Positions 1 to 6,603 of a stretch of 7,989 bases of DNA are shown here, piece by piece; position 1 is the first letter of the stretch; each line of letters starts with the position of its first letter. Source of the stretch: Clostridia bacterium (lineage in GTDB: Bacteria > Bacillota > Clostridia > Peptostreptococcales > Anaerovoracaceae); NCBI GenBank assembly GCA_024682015.1, contig JAIKZT010000317.1, forward strand, positions 1-7,989, written 5' to 3'. Made by a program: the position numbers and the translations under genes. The notes below the pieces were generated by a model, which saw nothing but the letters and a program-made list of their open reading frames with translations, was not told where the DNA came from and did not search any database.

Positions 1-12
1 ACCTATTACTAA

Positions 13-26
13 CTCGCCTTGGCGAG
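13..26. repeat. Short inverted repeat (CTCGCC-tt-GGCGAG)
   Basis: Two perfect 6-nt arms (13-18 and 21-26) separated by only TT. It sits 4 bp from the 18-bp palindrome at 31-48, in a gene-free AT-rich stretch. A 2-nt loop is too tight for a stable RNA hairpin, so as DNA it could be a second protein-binding palindrome. It has no T-run on either side, so it is not a terminator. Function unknown. Confidence 0.4.
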
Positions 27-30
27 AATG

Positions 31-48
31 TGTTTCAATATTGAAACA
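31..48. promoter_or_regulatory. 18-bp perfect palindrome, putative operator
   Basis: TGTTTCAATATTGAAACA reads identically on both strands. Perfect 18-bp palindromes in gene-free DNA are typical of dimeric repressor operators. Length and AT-rich centre recall sites of IclR/GntR-type regulators, but I cannot assign a family. On the minus strand a weak promoter-like pair (TTTACA at 61-66, 17-nt spacer, CAATAT at 38-43) would put the palindrome over the -10 element of a gene reading off the left edge, as expected for a repressor site. The palindrome is seen directly. The operator role is inferred. Confidence 0.45.
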
Positions 49-71
49 GTCGTTGCATTTTGTAAACACGC

Positions 72-98
72 AAAAGAGGCTCGCGCGGCAAGCCTCTT
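72..98 (-). terminator. Rho-independent terminator of the udp unit
   Basis: On the minus strand, a perfect 8-bp stem (AAGAGGCT, positions 98-91, with AGCCTCTT, 81-74) closes a 9-nt GC-rich loop and runs into a short T tract (TTTT including the last stem pairs, then GCG). It lies about 30 nt after the stop codon of the 59-codon frame, the expected place for the end of the udp transcript. The T tract is short, so termination may be incomplete. Confidence 0.6.
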
Positions 99-127
99 GC
101 ATGGATGTTATTATTTTATATCTGCAT

Positions 128-307
128 TCATCGCGTCAGCCCATCCCGGATGGCCGACACTTCCCTCTTATACGCCTCCGTGAAGATCGCGAAGTCCAGG
201 CCGGTGAACCCCAGACATTCCATCATCGCCGCGTTGCCCGCGTTGAAGAATGTGTCGATGGCGGGCCTGCCCGCCGCGTATAAACTTCTGAGTCTGTTCA
301 TGGACAT
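128..307 (-). pseudogene. HpcH/HpaI-type aldolase remnant, internally deleted (59 aa)
   Basis: This 59-codon frame starts at ATG 307 behind a clear ribosome binding site (GAAGGAGG, about 8 nt upstream) and stops at TGA 128. It begins 18 nt after the udp stop codon, so it is probably co-transcribed. Residues 1 to about 41 (RLRSLYAAGRPAIDTFFNAG, then MMECLGFTGLDFAI) resemble the N terminus of HpcH/HpaI (HMP/KDG-type) aldolases, where the text normally continues IDTEHGPFD with the metal and active-site region. Here it jumps straight to FTEAYKREVSAIRDGL, which resembles the last helix of the same family, normally about 250 residues. All catalytic parts of the barrel are absent. I read it as an in-frame internal deletion. 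A short repurposed protein or an unrelated small protein remains possible. Family assignment is from memory of family sequences. Confidence 0.55.
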
Positions 308-325
308 GGGGTTTGCCTCCTTCGC

Positions 326-1183
326 TTACAGTCCCGGGAAATAGTAGGGCTTGCCCGCCGCCGCTTTCGCCGCGTCCCACCCGCTCAGGATGCGCACGGC
401 CTCGGCCCCCGCCAGACAGGCTGCCCGTTCCGCGTCGGGGTCTTCGTTCCATTCCCCGGTGCAGCGCTGCGCCACTACGACGGCGCACATGCCGAAACGC
501 TTTCCGTACAGCCGGCAGAGCGTGGAGAGTGCCGCGCCCTCCATCTCGAAGTTCAGCACGCCGGCGGCCTTGAGATCCGAAAGCGCATCGTCTATGTGCG
601 ATGGCCGAAAACCGCCGAACGCCGGGCGGCACTGACCCGTAAAGAAGCTCCCGCAGGTGCAGCCGGTGCCCACGTGGTAGCGCAGGCCCAGCGTCTCGCA
701 GGCCTGCACGAGGGCCATCGTCACCTCGTAGGAATTGGCCGCGGGAAACGCCTCGGGCACGTAGAGGTTCGACGTGCCGTCCAGACGGACGTGGGCGTCG
801 TTGATGATGATGTCGCCGGGCCGGACCTCCTCCCGGATCGTCCCGGTCGTCCCCACGCGGATCAGCGTGTCCGCGCCCTTATCCAGCACCTCCTCGAGCA
901 CGACTTCCGCGGACGGCCCGCCGATGCCGGTGGACCAGGCGCCTATGGGCGCGCCCTTATAGCTTCCCGCGGCGCATTTCGCCTGCCGTGCCAAGGTCCA
1001 GACCTCGGGTGACCCGGCGAAGCCTTCGGGCCCCTGCCCGCCTCCGTCCCACTGGTCGGCCATGGCGACGACCCTGTTCGGGTCACCCGGCAACAGCACG
1101 TATTGCGGCGCCTTCGCGGGTCCGTCTGCGTTTACGTGGCCGCGGTCGGCCGCGGAGCGCGTTGATTGCTGCATATCGTTCAT
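326..1183 (-). CDS. udp: Uridine phosphorylase
   Basis: Cytoplasmic nucleoside phosphorylase (NP-I family) that splits uridine with phosphate into uracil and ribose-1-phosphate, for pyrimidine salvage and use of the ribose. The 285-aa product carries the family landmarks in order: phosphate loop GDPNR (33-37), STGIGGPS (84-91), IRVGTTG (108-114; Arg109 and Thr112 match the phosphate ligands of E. coli Udp), VRLDG (132-136), the uracil-recognition pair in GQCR (Gln184, Arg186), and the ribose-binding FEMEG (212-216). The GQxR motif favours uridine over purine phosphorylase. An ATG at 1189 directly abuts the AGGAGG (1195-1190), leaving no spacing. The ATG at 1183 lies 6 nt from it and is the better start. 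The N terminus (about 25 residues) and the stretch at 45-66 do not look like E. coli Udp. Transcribed divergently from the dehydrogenase gene. Confidence 0.88.
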   Translation of the reverse strand: MNDMQQSTRSAADRGHVNADGPAKAPQYVLLPGDPNRVVAMADQWDGGGQGPEGFAGSPEVWTLARQAKCAAGSYKGAPIGAWSTGIGGPSAEVVLEEVLDKGADTLIRVGTTGTIREEVRPGDIIINDAHVRLDGTSNLYVPEAFPAANSYEVTMALVQACETLGLRYHVGTGCTCGSFFTGQCRPAFGGFRPSHIDDALSDLKAAGVLNFEMEGAALSTLCRLYGKRFGMCAVVVAQRCTGEWNEDPDAERAACLAGAEAVRILSGWDAAKAAAGKPYYFPGL

Positions 1184-1222
1184 CGGCATCCTCCTGATGG
1201 TCTCTTCATCCGTTTTTCTTTG

Positions 1223-1228
1223 ATTATA
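1223..1228 (-). promoter_or_regulatory. -10 element of the udp promoter
   Basis: A perfect TATAAT on the minus strand, about 40 nt upstream of the udp start codon, in the AT-rich gap between two divergent genes. No good -35 hexamer is present at 16-18 nt: the spacer is G-rich (GGGGGG) and the nearest TTG-type hexamer (TTGTAG) is 21 nt away. The promoter may therefore be weak or activator-dependent. Confidence 0.55.
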
Positions 1229-1247
1229 CCCTTATCCCCCCGTTTTG

Positions 1248-1256
1248 TGCTACAAT
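1248..1256 (+). promoter_or_regulatory. Extended -10 promoter of the dehydrogenase gene
   Basis: TGC followed by TACAAT forms an extended -10 element (TGn plus a one-mismatch TATAAT) about 50 nt upstream of the ATG at 1307. No convincing -35 lies at 16-18 nt, which fits an extended -10 promoter. It is separated by about 20 bp from the -10 of the opposing udp promoter, so the two polymerase sites would overlap and could interfere with each other. Confidence 0.45.
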
Positions 1257-1274
1257 AATATAGTTAGGAAAGGA

Positions 1275-1296
1275 CGCCGGTTCGGTTGGGCCGGCG
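1275..1296 (+). promoter_or_regulatory. Leader hairpin next to the dehydrogenase ribosome binding site
   Basis: Perfect 6-nt GC arms (CGCCGG 1275-1280 and CCGGCG 1291-1296) enclose a 10-nt loop. The 3' arm touches the first base of the GAGGAG ribosome binding site (1296-1301). It might tune translation, but the site itself remains mostly single-stranded. No known riboswitch fold is recognisable. Confidence 0.3.
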
Positions 1297-1306
1297 AGGA
1301 GATAAG

Positions 1307-2335
1307 ATGAAAGCATTGAAACTAGTTGCTCCCGGCACCATGGAGGTGCAGGAGGTGGAGATCCCCCAGTGCGAACCCGGCGACGTGCTCATCAAGGTGG
1401 CCTACGCGGGCATCTGCGGCACGGACCTGCACGCCTATAAGGGCGAGTATTCGCGCACGAAGTTCCCCGTCGTGCTCGGCCACGAGCTGTCCGGCGTCAT
1501 CACGGCGGTCGGCGAAGGGGTGACCCAATTCAAGGTCGGAGACCGGGTCACCTGCGAATCGACCTACAAGCCCTGCGGCACCTGCCGGTACTGCAAGAAG
1601 AAGGACTACAACCTCTGCGGGCACCGCATCGGCATCGGCACGAACAAGGACGGCGCCTTCGAGGAATACATGACCATGCAGGCGGACCGCGTCTGGAAGC
1701 TGCCGGATAACGTAACGCTACGCAGCGCAGCCATTTCAGAACCGCTGGCCTGCGCCACCCACTCCGTCATGGAGATCGGCAACGTGCAGGCGGGCGAGAC
1801 CGTCGTCGTCTTCGGCGCCGGCGCCATCGGCCTGATGGTCGCCCAGGTAGCCGTCGCGGTCGGCGCGACCGTCGTGCTGGCCGGGCTCACCATCGACGAG
1901 CCGCGCTTCGCCATCGCCAAGGAAATGGGCGTGCAGCGTTGCGTGGACCAGCTGAAGGAAAACCTCGTGGACGTCGTGATGGGCATGACGGACGGCGGCG
2001 CGGATGCCGCGTTCGAGTGCTCCGGCGCGCTGCCCGCGTTCCAGAAGGCGTTCGACGTGCTGCACAAGGGCGGCCGCATCATCCAGATGGGCCTGTTCCG
2101 CGGCGATTCCATCCCCATGCCCTGGGAGAAGGTCGTCCAGAACGAGATCTCCATCCTCGGTTCCCGCAGCCAGAAGCCCAGCTCCTGGCAGAAGGCCATG
2201 GATCTGTTCGCCTCCGGCAAGATCTGCCCGGAGAAGGCCGTCACGATGGAAGTGCCCGTCGAAAAGTGGCAGGAAGCGTTCGACACGCCGCCCTCGGGCA
2301 AGAAGTTCATCAAGTTCGACGACTTCGGCGAATAG
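1307..2335 (+). CDS. Zinc-dependent medium-chain alcohol/polyol dehydrogenase
   Basis: Medium-chain dehydrogenase/reductase (342 aa, normal family length) of the sorbitol/threonine dehydrogenase-like group, cytoplasmic, oxidising a secondary alcohol or polyol with NAD(P)+ or working in reverse. Catalytic zinc ligands: Cys37 in GICGTDLH, His59-Glu60 in GHE, and probably Glu145 in SEPLACA. Structural zinc ligands: Cys90, Cys93, Cys96 and Cys104. The Rossmann loop is GAGAIG (170-175). At the end of the second beta strand, where NAD-specific members carry Asp, the sequence reads LAGLTIDEPR, with Gly194, so cofactor choice is uncertain. The C-terminal GLFRGDSIPM and SRSQKPSSW segments resemble iditol/sorbitol-type clostridial paralogues. 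The ATG at 1307 is chosen because GAGGAG lies 5 nt upstream. An in-frame TTG at 1286 has no such site. Monocistronic: own promoter, and a terminator about 30 nt after the stop. The exact substrate cannot be told. Confidence 0.85.
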   Translation: MKALKLVAPGTMEVQEVEIPQCEPGDVLIKVAYAGICGTDLHAYKGEYSRTKFPVVLGHELSGVITAVGEGVTQFKVGDRVTCESTYKPCGTCRYCKKKDYNLCGHRIGIGTNKDGAFEEYMTMQADRVWKLPDNVTLRSAAISEPLACATHSVMEIGNVQAGETVVVFGAGAIGLMVAQVAVAVGATVVLAGLTIDEPRFAIAKEMGVQRCVDQLKENLVDVVMGMTDGGADAAFECSGALPAFQKAFDVLHKGGRIIQMGLFRGDSIPMPWEKVVQNEISILGSRSQKPSSWQKAMDLFASGKICPEKAVTMEVPVEKWQEAFDTPPSGKKFIKFDDFGE

Positions 2336-2362
2336 AGGAGCTCCCCGCATAGAAACAAAAAC

Positions 2363-2408
2363 AAACGCCTCATTTCCTGGCCGGACCGGCCGGAAGTGAG
2401 GCGTTTTT
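2363..2408. terminator. Bidirectional terminator between convergent genes
   Basis: A long hairpin: outer arms 2363-2377 and 2392-2406 pair over 15 positions with one G-T wobble, with a nested GGCCG-gac-CGGCC stem on top. On the plus strand it ends in TTTTT (2404-2408), closing the dehydrogenase transcript. On the minus strand the same stem runs into GTTTGTTTTTGTTTC, closing the hydrogenase operon, whose last stop codon is about 35 nt away. The arrangement fits a shared terminator for two converging units. Confidence 0.88.
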
Positions 2409-2442
2409 CGTTTGGTTCAGAAGGCTTTTGAAGCCCTATGCG

Positions 2443-4155
2443 CTATTTCGCCGGTTTTTTCGGCATTTCGTAGTGCACGTGCAGCATCTCGTGCGTGCGG
2501 CCCTTCAGCGGCCCCTCGTACATCATGGTGATGACGGGGTTCTGCTCGGAGGACTTGATCATCGAGCCGCGGTCCGTCTCGTACAGGCCTGCGGCGCGCT
2601 CGCGCTTCTGCGCCATGGTGACGGTGGGCTGGCCGGCGCCGCCGACGCAGCCGCCGCGGCAGGTCATGACCTCGATCAGGTCGTAGTAGGCGCGGCCTTC
2701 CTCGATCTCGGTGATGAGTTTCCGCGCGTTGCCCAGGCCGTGGACGATAGCCACGTGCAGATCGCGCTCGCCGTAGGGCAGCGTGACCGAACGGATCTCC
2801 TCCGTTCCGTGCAGGCCGCTGTAGGAGAGCATCTTCAGCGTATCCTTGGACTTGTCGGGCAGGATGCGGCGCACGACCGCTTCCGCTACGCCGCCGGTGG
2901 TGCCGAAGATGGCGCCGGCGCCGGAGGCGATGCCGTAGGGCATGTCGGGGGACTCGCCCTCGAGCTCCGCGAACTGGATGCCCATCTCCTTGATCATCAT
3001 GATGACTTCCCGGCTCGTCAGCACCAGGTCGACGTCGGGCTCGCCGCCCCTTCTGAATTCGGGACGCGCGGCCTCCATCTTCTTGGCCGTGCACGGCATG
3101 ATGGCGATGTGATACGTCTTCTTGCCGTCTTCTTTGTCCTTGCGCGCGCACTGATCCATCAGCAGCGCCGCGAACATCTGCATGGGCGACTTGCAGGTGG
3201 AGATGTTGCGCAGATACTGCGGCATCTCGTTTTCCACGTGCTTGACCCACGCGGGGCAGCAGCTCGTGAACATGGGGAACGGGCCGCCCTTCTTCAGGCG
3301 TTCGAGGAATTCCTTGGACTCCTCCATGACGGTCATGTCCGCGCCCACGTTCGTATCGTAGATCTCGTCGGCGCCCATCATGCGCAGAGCGGCCACGAGC
3401 TTGTTCATGCAGTTTTCGGTGCGGGGCAGGCCGAAGGCCTCGCCCACGCCCACGCGCACGGAGGGCGCGATCTGGATGACCACGCGCTTCTTCGGGTCGT
3501 GCAGGGCTCTCCAGGCGTCGCCGATCTGGTTGTTGATGTGCAGCGCGCCCGTCGGGCAGATCGCCGCGCACTGGCCGCAGCCGACGCAGTTCGTATCCGC
3601 GAGCTTGCGGTCGAACGCGGGCATCACCTGCAGTTCGGAGCCTCTGTGGGCGAAGTTGATGACGCCCACGCCCTGGACCTCGCTGCACATGCGCACGCAG
3701 TCGCCGCAGAGGACGCACTTGTTCGGGTCACGGCCGATGCAGAGGGACGATTCGTCCTTCTCGAGCCGGGCCCGCGTGTTCTCGAAGCGCACCTTGCGGA
3801 TGCCGAAGCGCAGCGCGAGCTCCTGCAGCTGGCAGCTCTCGGTCTTCTCGCAGATCGTGCAGTCGCGGTCGTGGGAAGCGAGGATGAGCTCCAGGATCAT
3901 CCGGCGGTGCTTTAAGAGCTTGGACGTGTTCGTGCGGATCTTCAGGCCGTTGCGAGGCTCCATGGAGCAGGACGCCTCGATCTTGCCGCGCTCATCCTCG
4001 ACGACGCACATGCGGCAGGCGCCGTAGGTGGACAGTTCCGAGTTGTAGCAGAAGGTGGGCATGTCGATGCCGGCCTTGCGGATGACCGCCAGCACGTTCT
4101 TTTCGCCGTCGAATTCGACTCTCTGGCCGTCGATGTACATAGTTCCTTTCGCCAT
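2443..4155 (-). CDS. hydA: [FeFe]-hydrogenase catalytic subunit HydA/HndD
   Basis: Catalytic subunit of a soluble NAD(H)-linked [FeFe]-hydrogenase (570 aa), interconverting 2H+ plus electrons and H2 at the H-cluster. Electron-wire domains in order: plant-type [2Fe-2S] with Cys36, Cys47, Cys50, Cys63; the His-ligated [4Fe-4S] (His95, Cys99, Cys102, Cys108); and two ferredoxin clusters (Cys147/150/153/157 and Cys190/193/196/200). H-cluster signatures are complete: TSCCPAW (297-303; Cys299 is the usual proton-relay cysteine, Cys300 a ligand), MPCTAKKME (353-361; Cys355) and EVMTCRGGCVGGAGQP (495-510; Cys499, Cys503). A small-subunit-like tail follows (to 570). All key residues are present, so it should be active if the HydEFG maturases, not in this window, exist elsewhere. 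The start at 4155 has AAGGAGG 8 nt upstream. It is the last gene of the operon, 3 nt after hydB. Confidence 0.95.
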   Translation of the reverse strand: MAKGTMYIDGQRVEFDGEKNVLAVIRKAGIDMPTFCYNSELSTYGACRMCVVEDERGKIEASCSMEPRNGLKIRTNTSKLLKHRRMILELILASHDRDCTICEKTESCQLQELALRFGIRKVRFENTRARLEKDESSLCIGRDPNKCVLCGDCVRMCSEVQGVGVINFAHRGSELQVMPAFDRKLADTNCVGCGQCAAICPTGALHINNQIGDAWRALHDPKKRVVIQIAPSVRVGVGEAFGLPRTENCMNKLVAALRMMGADEIYDTNVGADMTVMEESKEFLERLKKGGPFPMFTSCCPAWVKHVENEMPQYLRNISTCKSPMQMFAALLMDQCARKDKEDGKKTYHIAIMPCTAKKMEAARPEFRRGGEPDVDLVLTSREVIMMIKEMGIQFAELEGESPDMPYGIASGAGAIFGTTGGVAEAVVRRILPDKSKDTLKMLSYSGLHGTEEIRSVTLPYGERDLHVAIVHGLGNARKLITEIEEGRAYYDLIEVMTCRGGCVGGAGQPTVTMAQKRERAAGLYETDRGSMIKSSEQNPVITMMYEGPLKGRTHEMLHVHYEMPKKPAK

Positions 4156-4158
4156 TTG

Positions 4159-6075
4159 CTACGCCTCCTTTCCTGCAGGCTCGATCGCCTTGAACGGGCA
4201 GCCCTGGATGCAGGCGCCGCAGTTGATGCACTTTTCGGGATCGATCACGTGCTTTTGCTTCGCGGACCCGCTGATCGCTTCCATCGGGCAGTTTCTCTTG
4301 CACTTGCCGCAGCCCTTGCAGGCGTCGGTGATGACCGGATGCGGCTTTTCCTTGTTGCAGATCGGGCAGTGGTGATCCACCACGTGGTGCAGGTACTCCT
4401 CGCGGAAGTACTTGAGCGTGGACAGCACCGGCTTGCACGCGCTCTGGCCCAGGCCGCACAGGGCGGTGTTCTGGATGGTGTCGGCCAGCTCTTCCAGCAG
4501 GTCGAGGTCCTCGAGCGTGCCCTCGTTGTTCACGATGCGGGTGAGGATCTCCAGCATGCGCTTCGTGCCCTCCCGGCAGGGAACGCACTTGCCGCAGGAT
4601 TCGTTCTGGGTGAAGTTCATGAAGAAGCGCGCGACCTCCACCATGCAGGTGTCTTCGTCCATGACGACGAGGCCGCCGGAGCCGATCATGGCGCCGATCT
4701 TCTTCAGGGAGTCGAAGTCCAGGGGCAGGTCCAGATGCTCGGGAGCTGCCGTCGTCGCGCCGCCGGACGGTCCGCCGATCTGCACGGCCTTGAACTTCTT
4801 GCCGTTCGGGATGCCGCCGCCGATGTCGAACACGACTTCGCGGATGGTGGTGCCCATGGGCACCTCGATGAGGCCGGTGTTCACGACGTTGCCGGTGAGG
4901 GCGAACGCCTTCGTGCCGGGGCTCGTCGGTGTGCCGATGCTTCTGTACCAGTCGACGCCGCGGTAGATGATGAGCGGCACGTTCGCGAACGTCTCGACGT
5001 TGTTCAGGACGGTCGGCTGCTCCCACAGGCCTTTTTCGATGGTCCGCGGCGGCTTGACCCGCGGCATGCCGCGATTGCCTTCGATGGAGGCGGTCAGCGC
5101 GGAGCCCTCGCCGCAGACGAACGCGCCGGCGCCCTTGTTCACGTGGATGCGGAAGTTGAAATCGGAGCCGAGGATGCGCTCGCCCAGCAGGCCGACTTCT
5201 TCCGCCTTTTCGATGGCGGTCTTGAGCCGGCTCACCGCCAGCGGATACTCGGCACGCACGTAGATGTAGCCTTCGTCGGAACCCGCCGCGAGGCCGGCGA
5301 TCATCATGCCTTCGAGGATGCTGTGGGGATTGCCCTCCATGACGGAGCGGTCCATGAACGCGCCGGGGTCGCCCTCGTCGCCGTTGCAGACGATGTACTT
5401 CTTGTCAGCCTTCTGCTTTCTGGCGCCGTCCCACTTCGTGCCGGCGGGGAAACCGCCGCCGCCTCTGCCGCGAAGGCCGGAGTCGGTAATGGTCTTGCAG
5501 ATCTGCTCGTCCGTCATGTCGAAGAGCGCCTTCTCGAACGCGGCGTAACCGTCGCGGGCGATGTACTCCTCGATGCTCTCGGCATCGTTTCTGCCGCAGT
5601 TCTCCAGCACGACGCGGTGCTGTTTCTTATAGAAGGGGATGTCCTCCTGCCGGGGGTAGGCCACGCCGTCCATGTGGTAGACGAGGCGGTCGATGACCTC
5701 GCCCTTCACGATGGTCGTGTCGATGATCTCCTTCACGTCCTCGGGCTTTACGTGGCAGTAGAGGATGCCGGCGGGCTCGATGTGGAGCAGCGGGCCCATT
5801 TCGCAGAAGCCGTGGCAGCCGCTCATCTTCAGGTGCAGGGACTTCTCCTCGTCGGAGTCGTGCTTCAGGCCGATGTAGACCTGCAGTTTTCTCTTCTTGC
5901 ATTCCTTTTCGAGCTCTTCCTTGATCTTCAGGGCGCCGCCGGCGATGCAGCCGGTGCCGGCGCACAGCAGCACGGACGTGACGGTCTCGCTGCTGCGCAG
6001 GGCGTTCTTCGCCTTCGCCTGATAGACGTGGAACGATTCTCTCGTAAACTTCTTGCTTTGCATCGTTCTGGGCAT
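4159..6075 (-). CDS. hydB: NAD(P)H-binding flavin subunit of the hydrogenase, HydB/HndC
   Basis: NuoF-like subunit (638 aa) that holds FMN and the NAD(H) site and would be the flavin electron-split point of the bifurcating complex. Domains: N-terminal thioredoxin-like [2Fe-2S] (Cys38, Cys43, Cys87, Cys91), equivalent to the separate HndB of Desulfovibrio but fused here; the 51-kDa FMN/NAD core with GLRGRGGGGFPAG (200-212) and NGDEGDPGAFMDR (231-243); the SLBB-like linker; the NuoF cluster ESCGKCVPCREG (492-503; Cys494, 497, 500, with Cys540); and a C-terminal two-cluster ferredoxin domain (Cys586/589/592/596 and 616/619/622/626). Between core and ferredoxin domain is HHCPIC with a nearby His579, a Cys/His-rich hinge that differs from the C-x4-C form I recall in other HydB proteins. 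Start 6075 is favoured by AAGGAGG 8 nt upstream. 3-nt gaps on both sides indicate coupled translation with hydC and hydA. Confidence 0.95.
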   Translation of the reverse strand: MPRTMQSKKFTRESFHVYQAKAKNALRSSETVTSVLLCAGTGCIAGGALKIKEELEKECKKRKLQVYIGLKHDSDEEKSLHLKMSGCHGFCEMGPLLHIEPAGILYCHVKPEDVKEIIDTTIVKGEVIDRLVYHMDGVAYPRQEDIPFYKKQHRVVLENCGRNDAESIEEYIARDGYAAFEKALFDMTDEQICKTITDSGLRGRGGGGFPAGTKWDGARKQKADKKYIVCNGDEGDPGAFMDRSVMEGNPHSILEGMMIAGLAAGSDEGYIYVRAEYPLAVSRLKTAIEKAEEVGLLGERILGSDFNFRIHVNKGAGAFVCGEGSALTASIEGNRGMPRVKPPRTIEKGLWEQPTVLNNVETFANVPLIIYRGVDWYRSIGTPTSPGTKAFALTGNVVNTGLIEVPMGTTIREVVFDIGGGIPNGKKFKAVQIGGPSGGATTAAPEHLDLPLDFDSLKKIGAMIGSGGLVVMDEDTCMVEVARFFMNFTQNESCGKCVPCREGTKRMLEILTRIVNNEGTLEDLDLLEELADTIQNTALCGLGQSACKPVLSTLKYFREEYLHHVVDHHCPICNKEKPHPVITDACKGCGKCKRNCPMEAISGSAKQKHVIDPEKCINCGACIQGCPFKAIEPAGKEA

Positions 6076-6078
6076 GGC

Positions 6079-6552
6079 TTAGGCCTCCTTCCTGCGGATC
6101 TCGTCCACGAGCGCGATCGCCGCGTCCGGGGTCATCTTGGAATGGACTTCGCCGTCTATGGTCATGACCGGCGCGAGGCCGCAGGCGCCCAGGCAGGCGA
6201 CCGTCTCGAGGGTGAATTTCCCGTCGGCGCTGGTCTTCTTCTTTCCGGTAAGGCCAAGGTCCTCCCGCAGCGCGTTGTAGATCGGCTCGGACTTGCGCAC
6301 GTGGCAGGCCGTACCCGTGCAGACCTTGATGATGTGCTCGCCTTTGGCTTCCAGCGAAAAGTTTTCGTAGAAAGTCGCGACGCTGTAGACGCGGGAGATG
6401 GGGATCTCCAGCATGTCGGCGACGAGGACGAGCGCCTCTTCGCTGAGGTAATTGAAGGCCGTCTGGATCTCCTGCATGATCGCGATCAGGTTTGCTGGCT
6501 CGCAGTCGTAGCTTTCGACGATCCGGGTGACCTTCTCCAGGTTTTTGTTCAT
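6079..6552 (-). CDS. hydC: NuoE-like [2Fe-2S] subunit of the hydrogenase, HydC/HndA
   Basis: Small electron-transfer subunit (157 aa) related to the 24-kDa NuoE protein of complex I, partner of HydB in soluble NAD(H)-linked hydrogenases. A helical N-terminal part (about 1-65, including the family stretch SVATFYENF at 57-65) precedes the thioredoxin-like fold, whose [2Fe-2S] ligands are Cys78 and Cys83 (CTGTAC) and Cys120 and Cys124 (CLGAC). The start is ATG 6552, with AAGGAG about 6-8 nt upstream. An in-frame extension to 6639 runs through the promoter region and has no ribosome binding site, so it is rejected. First gene of hydCBA. The role in bifurcation is inferred from the gene set: biochemical bifurcation versus plain NADH-dependent H2 production cannot be told from this subunit. 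Confidence 0.93.
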   Translation of the reverse strand: MNKNLEKVTRIVESYDCEPANLIAIMQEIQTAFNYLSEEALVLVADMLEIPISRVYSVATFYENFSLEAKGEHIIKVCTGTACHVRKSEPIYNALREDLGLTGKKKTSADGKFTLETVACLGACGLAPVMTIDGEVHSKMTPDAAIALVDEIRRKEA

Positions 6553-6603
6553 TGATCTCTCCTTGGTTCGTTTTTGGGGATTTATAAGCAGTAAAACAGA
6601 TGA

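Noticed and set aside
31..48. CRISPR repeat or attachment site
   Set aside because: Only one copy is present, with no spacers, no integrase and no tRNA nearby.
168..632. Minus-strand frame of about 150 codons overlapping udp and the aldolase remnant
   Set aside because: Arg/Gly/His-rich shadow in another frame of udp. The udp frame carries all the family motifs.
1286..1306. TTG start seven codons upstream of the dehydrogenase ATG
   Set aside because: No ribosome binding site before it, and the seven codons contain the GAGGAG site that serves the ATG at 1307.
4156..6555. Very long open frame on the plus strand opposite hydB and hydC (and another opposite hydA at 2428-3915)
   Set aside because: The reverse strand of GC-rich genes often stays open. 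The translations are Ala/Val/Leu/His/Asp-rich with no family motif, have no ribosome binding site, and oppose genes with complete cofactor motifs.
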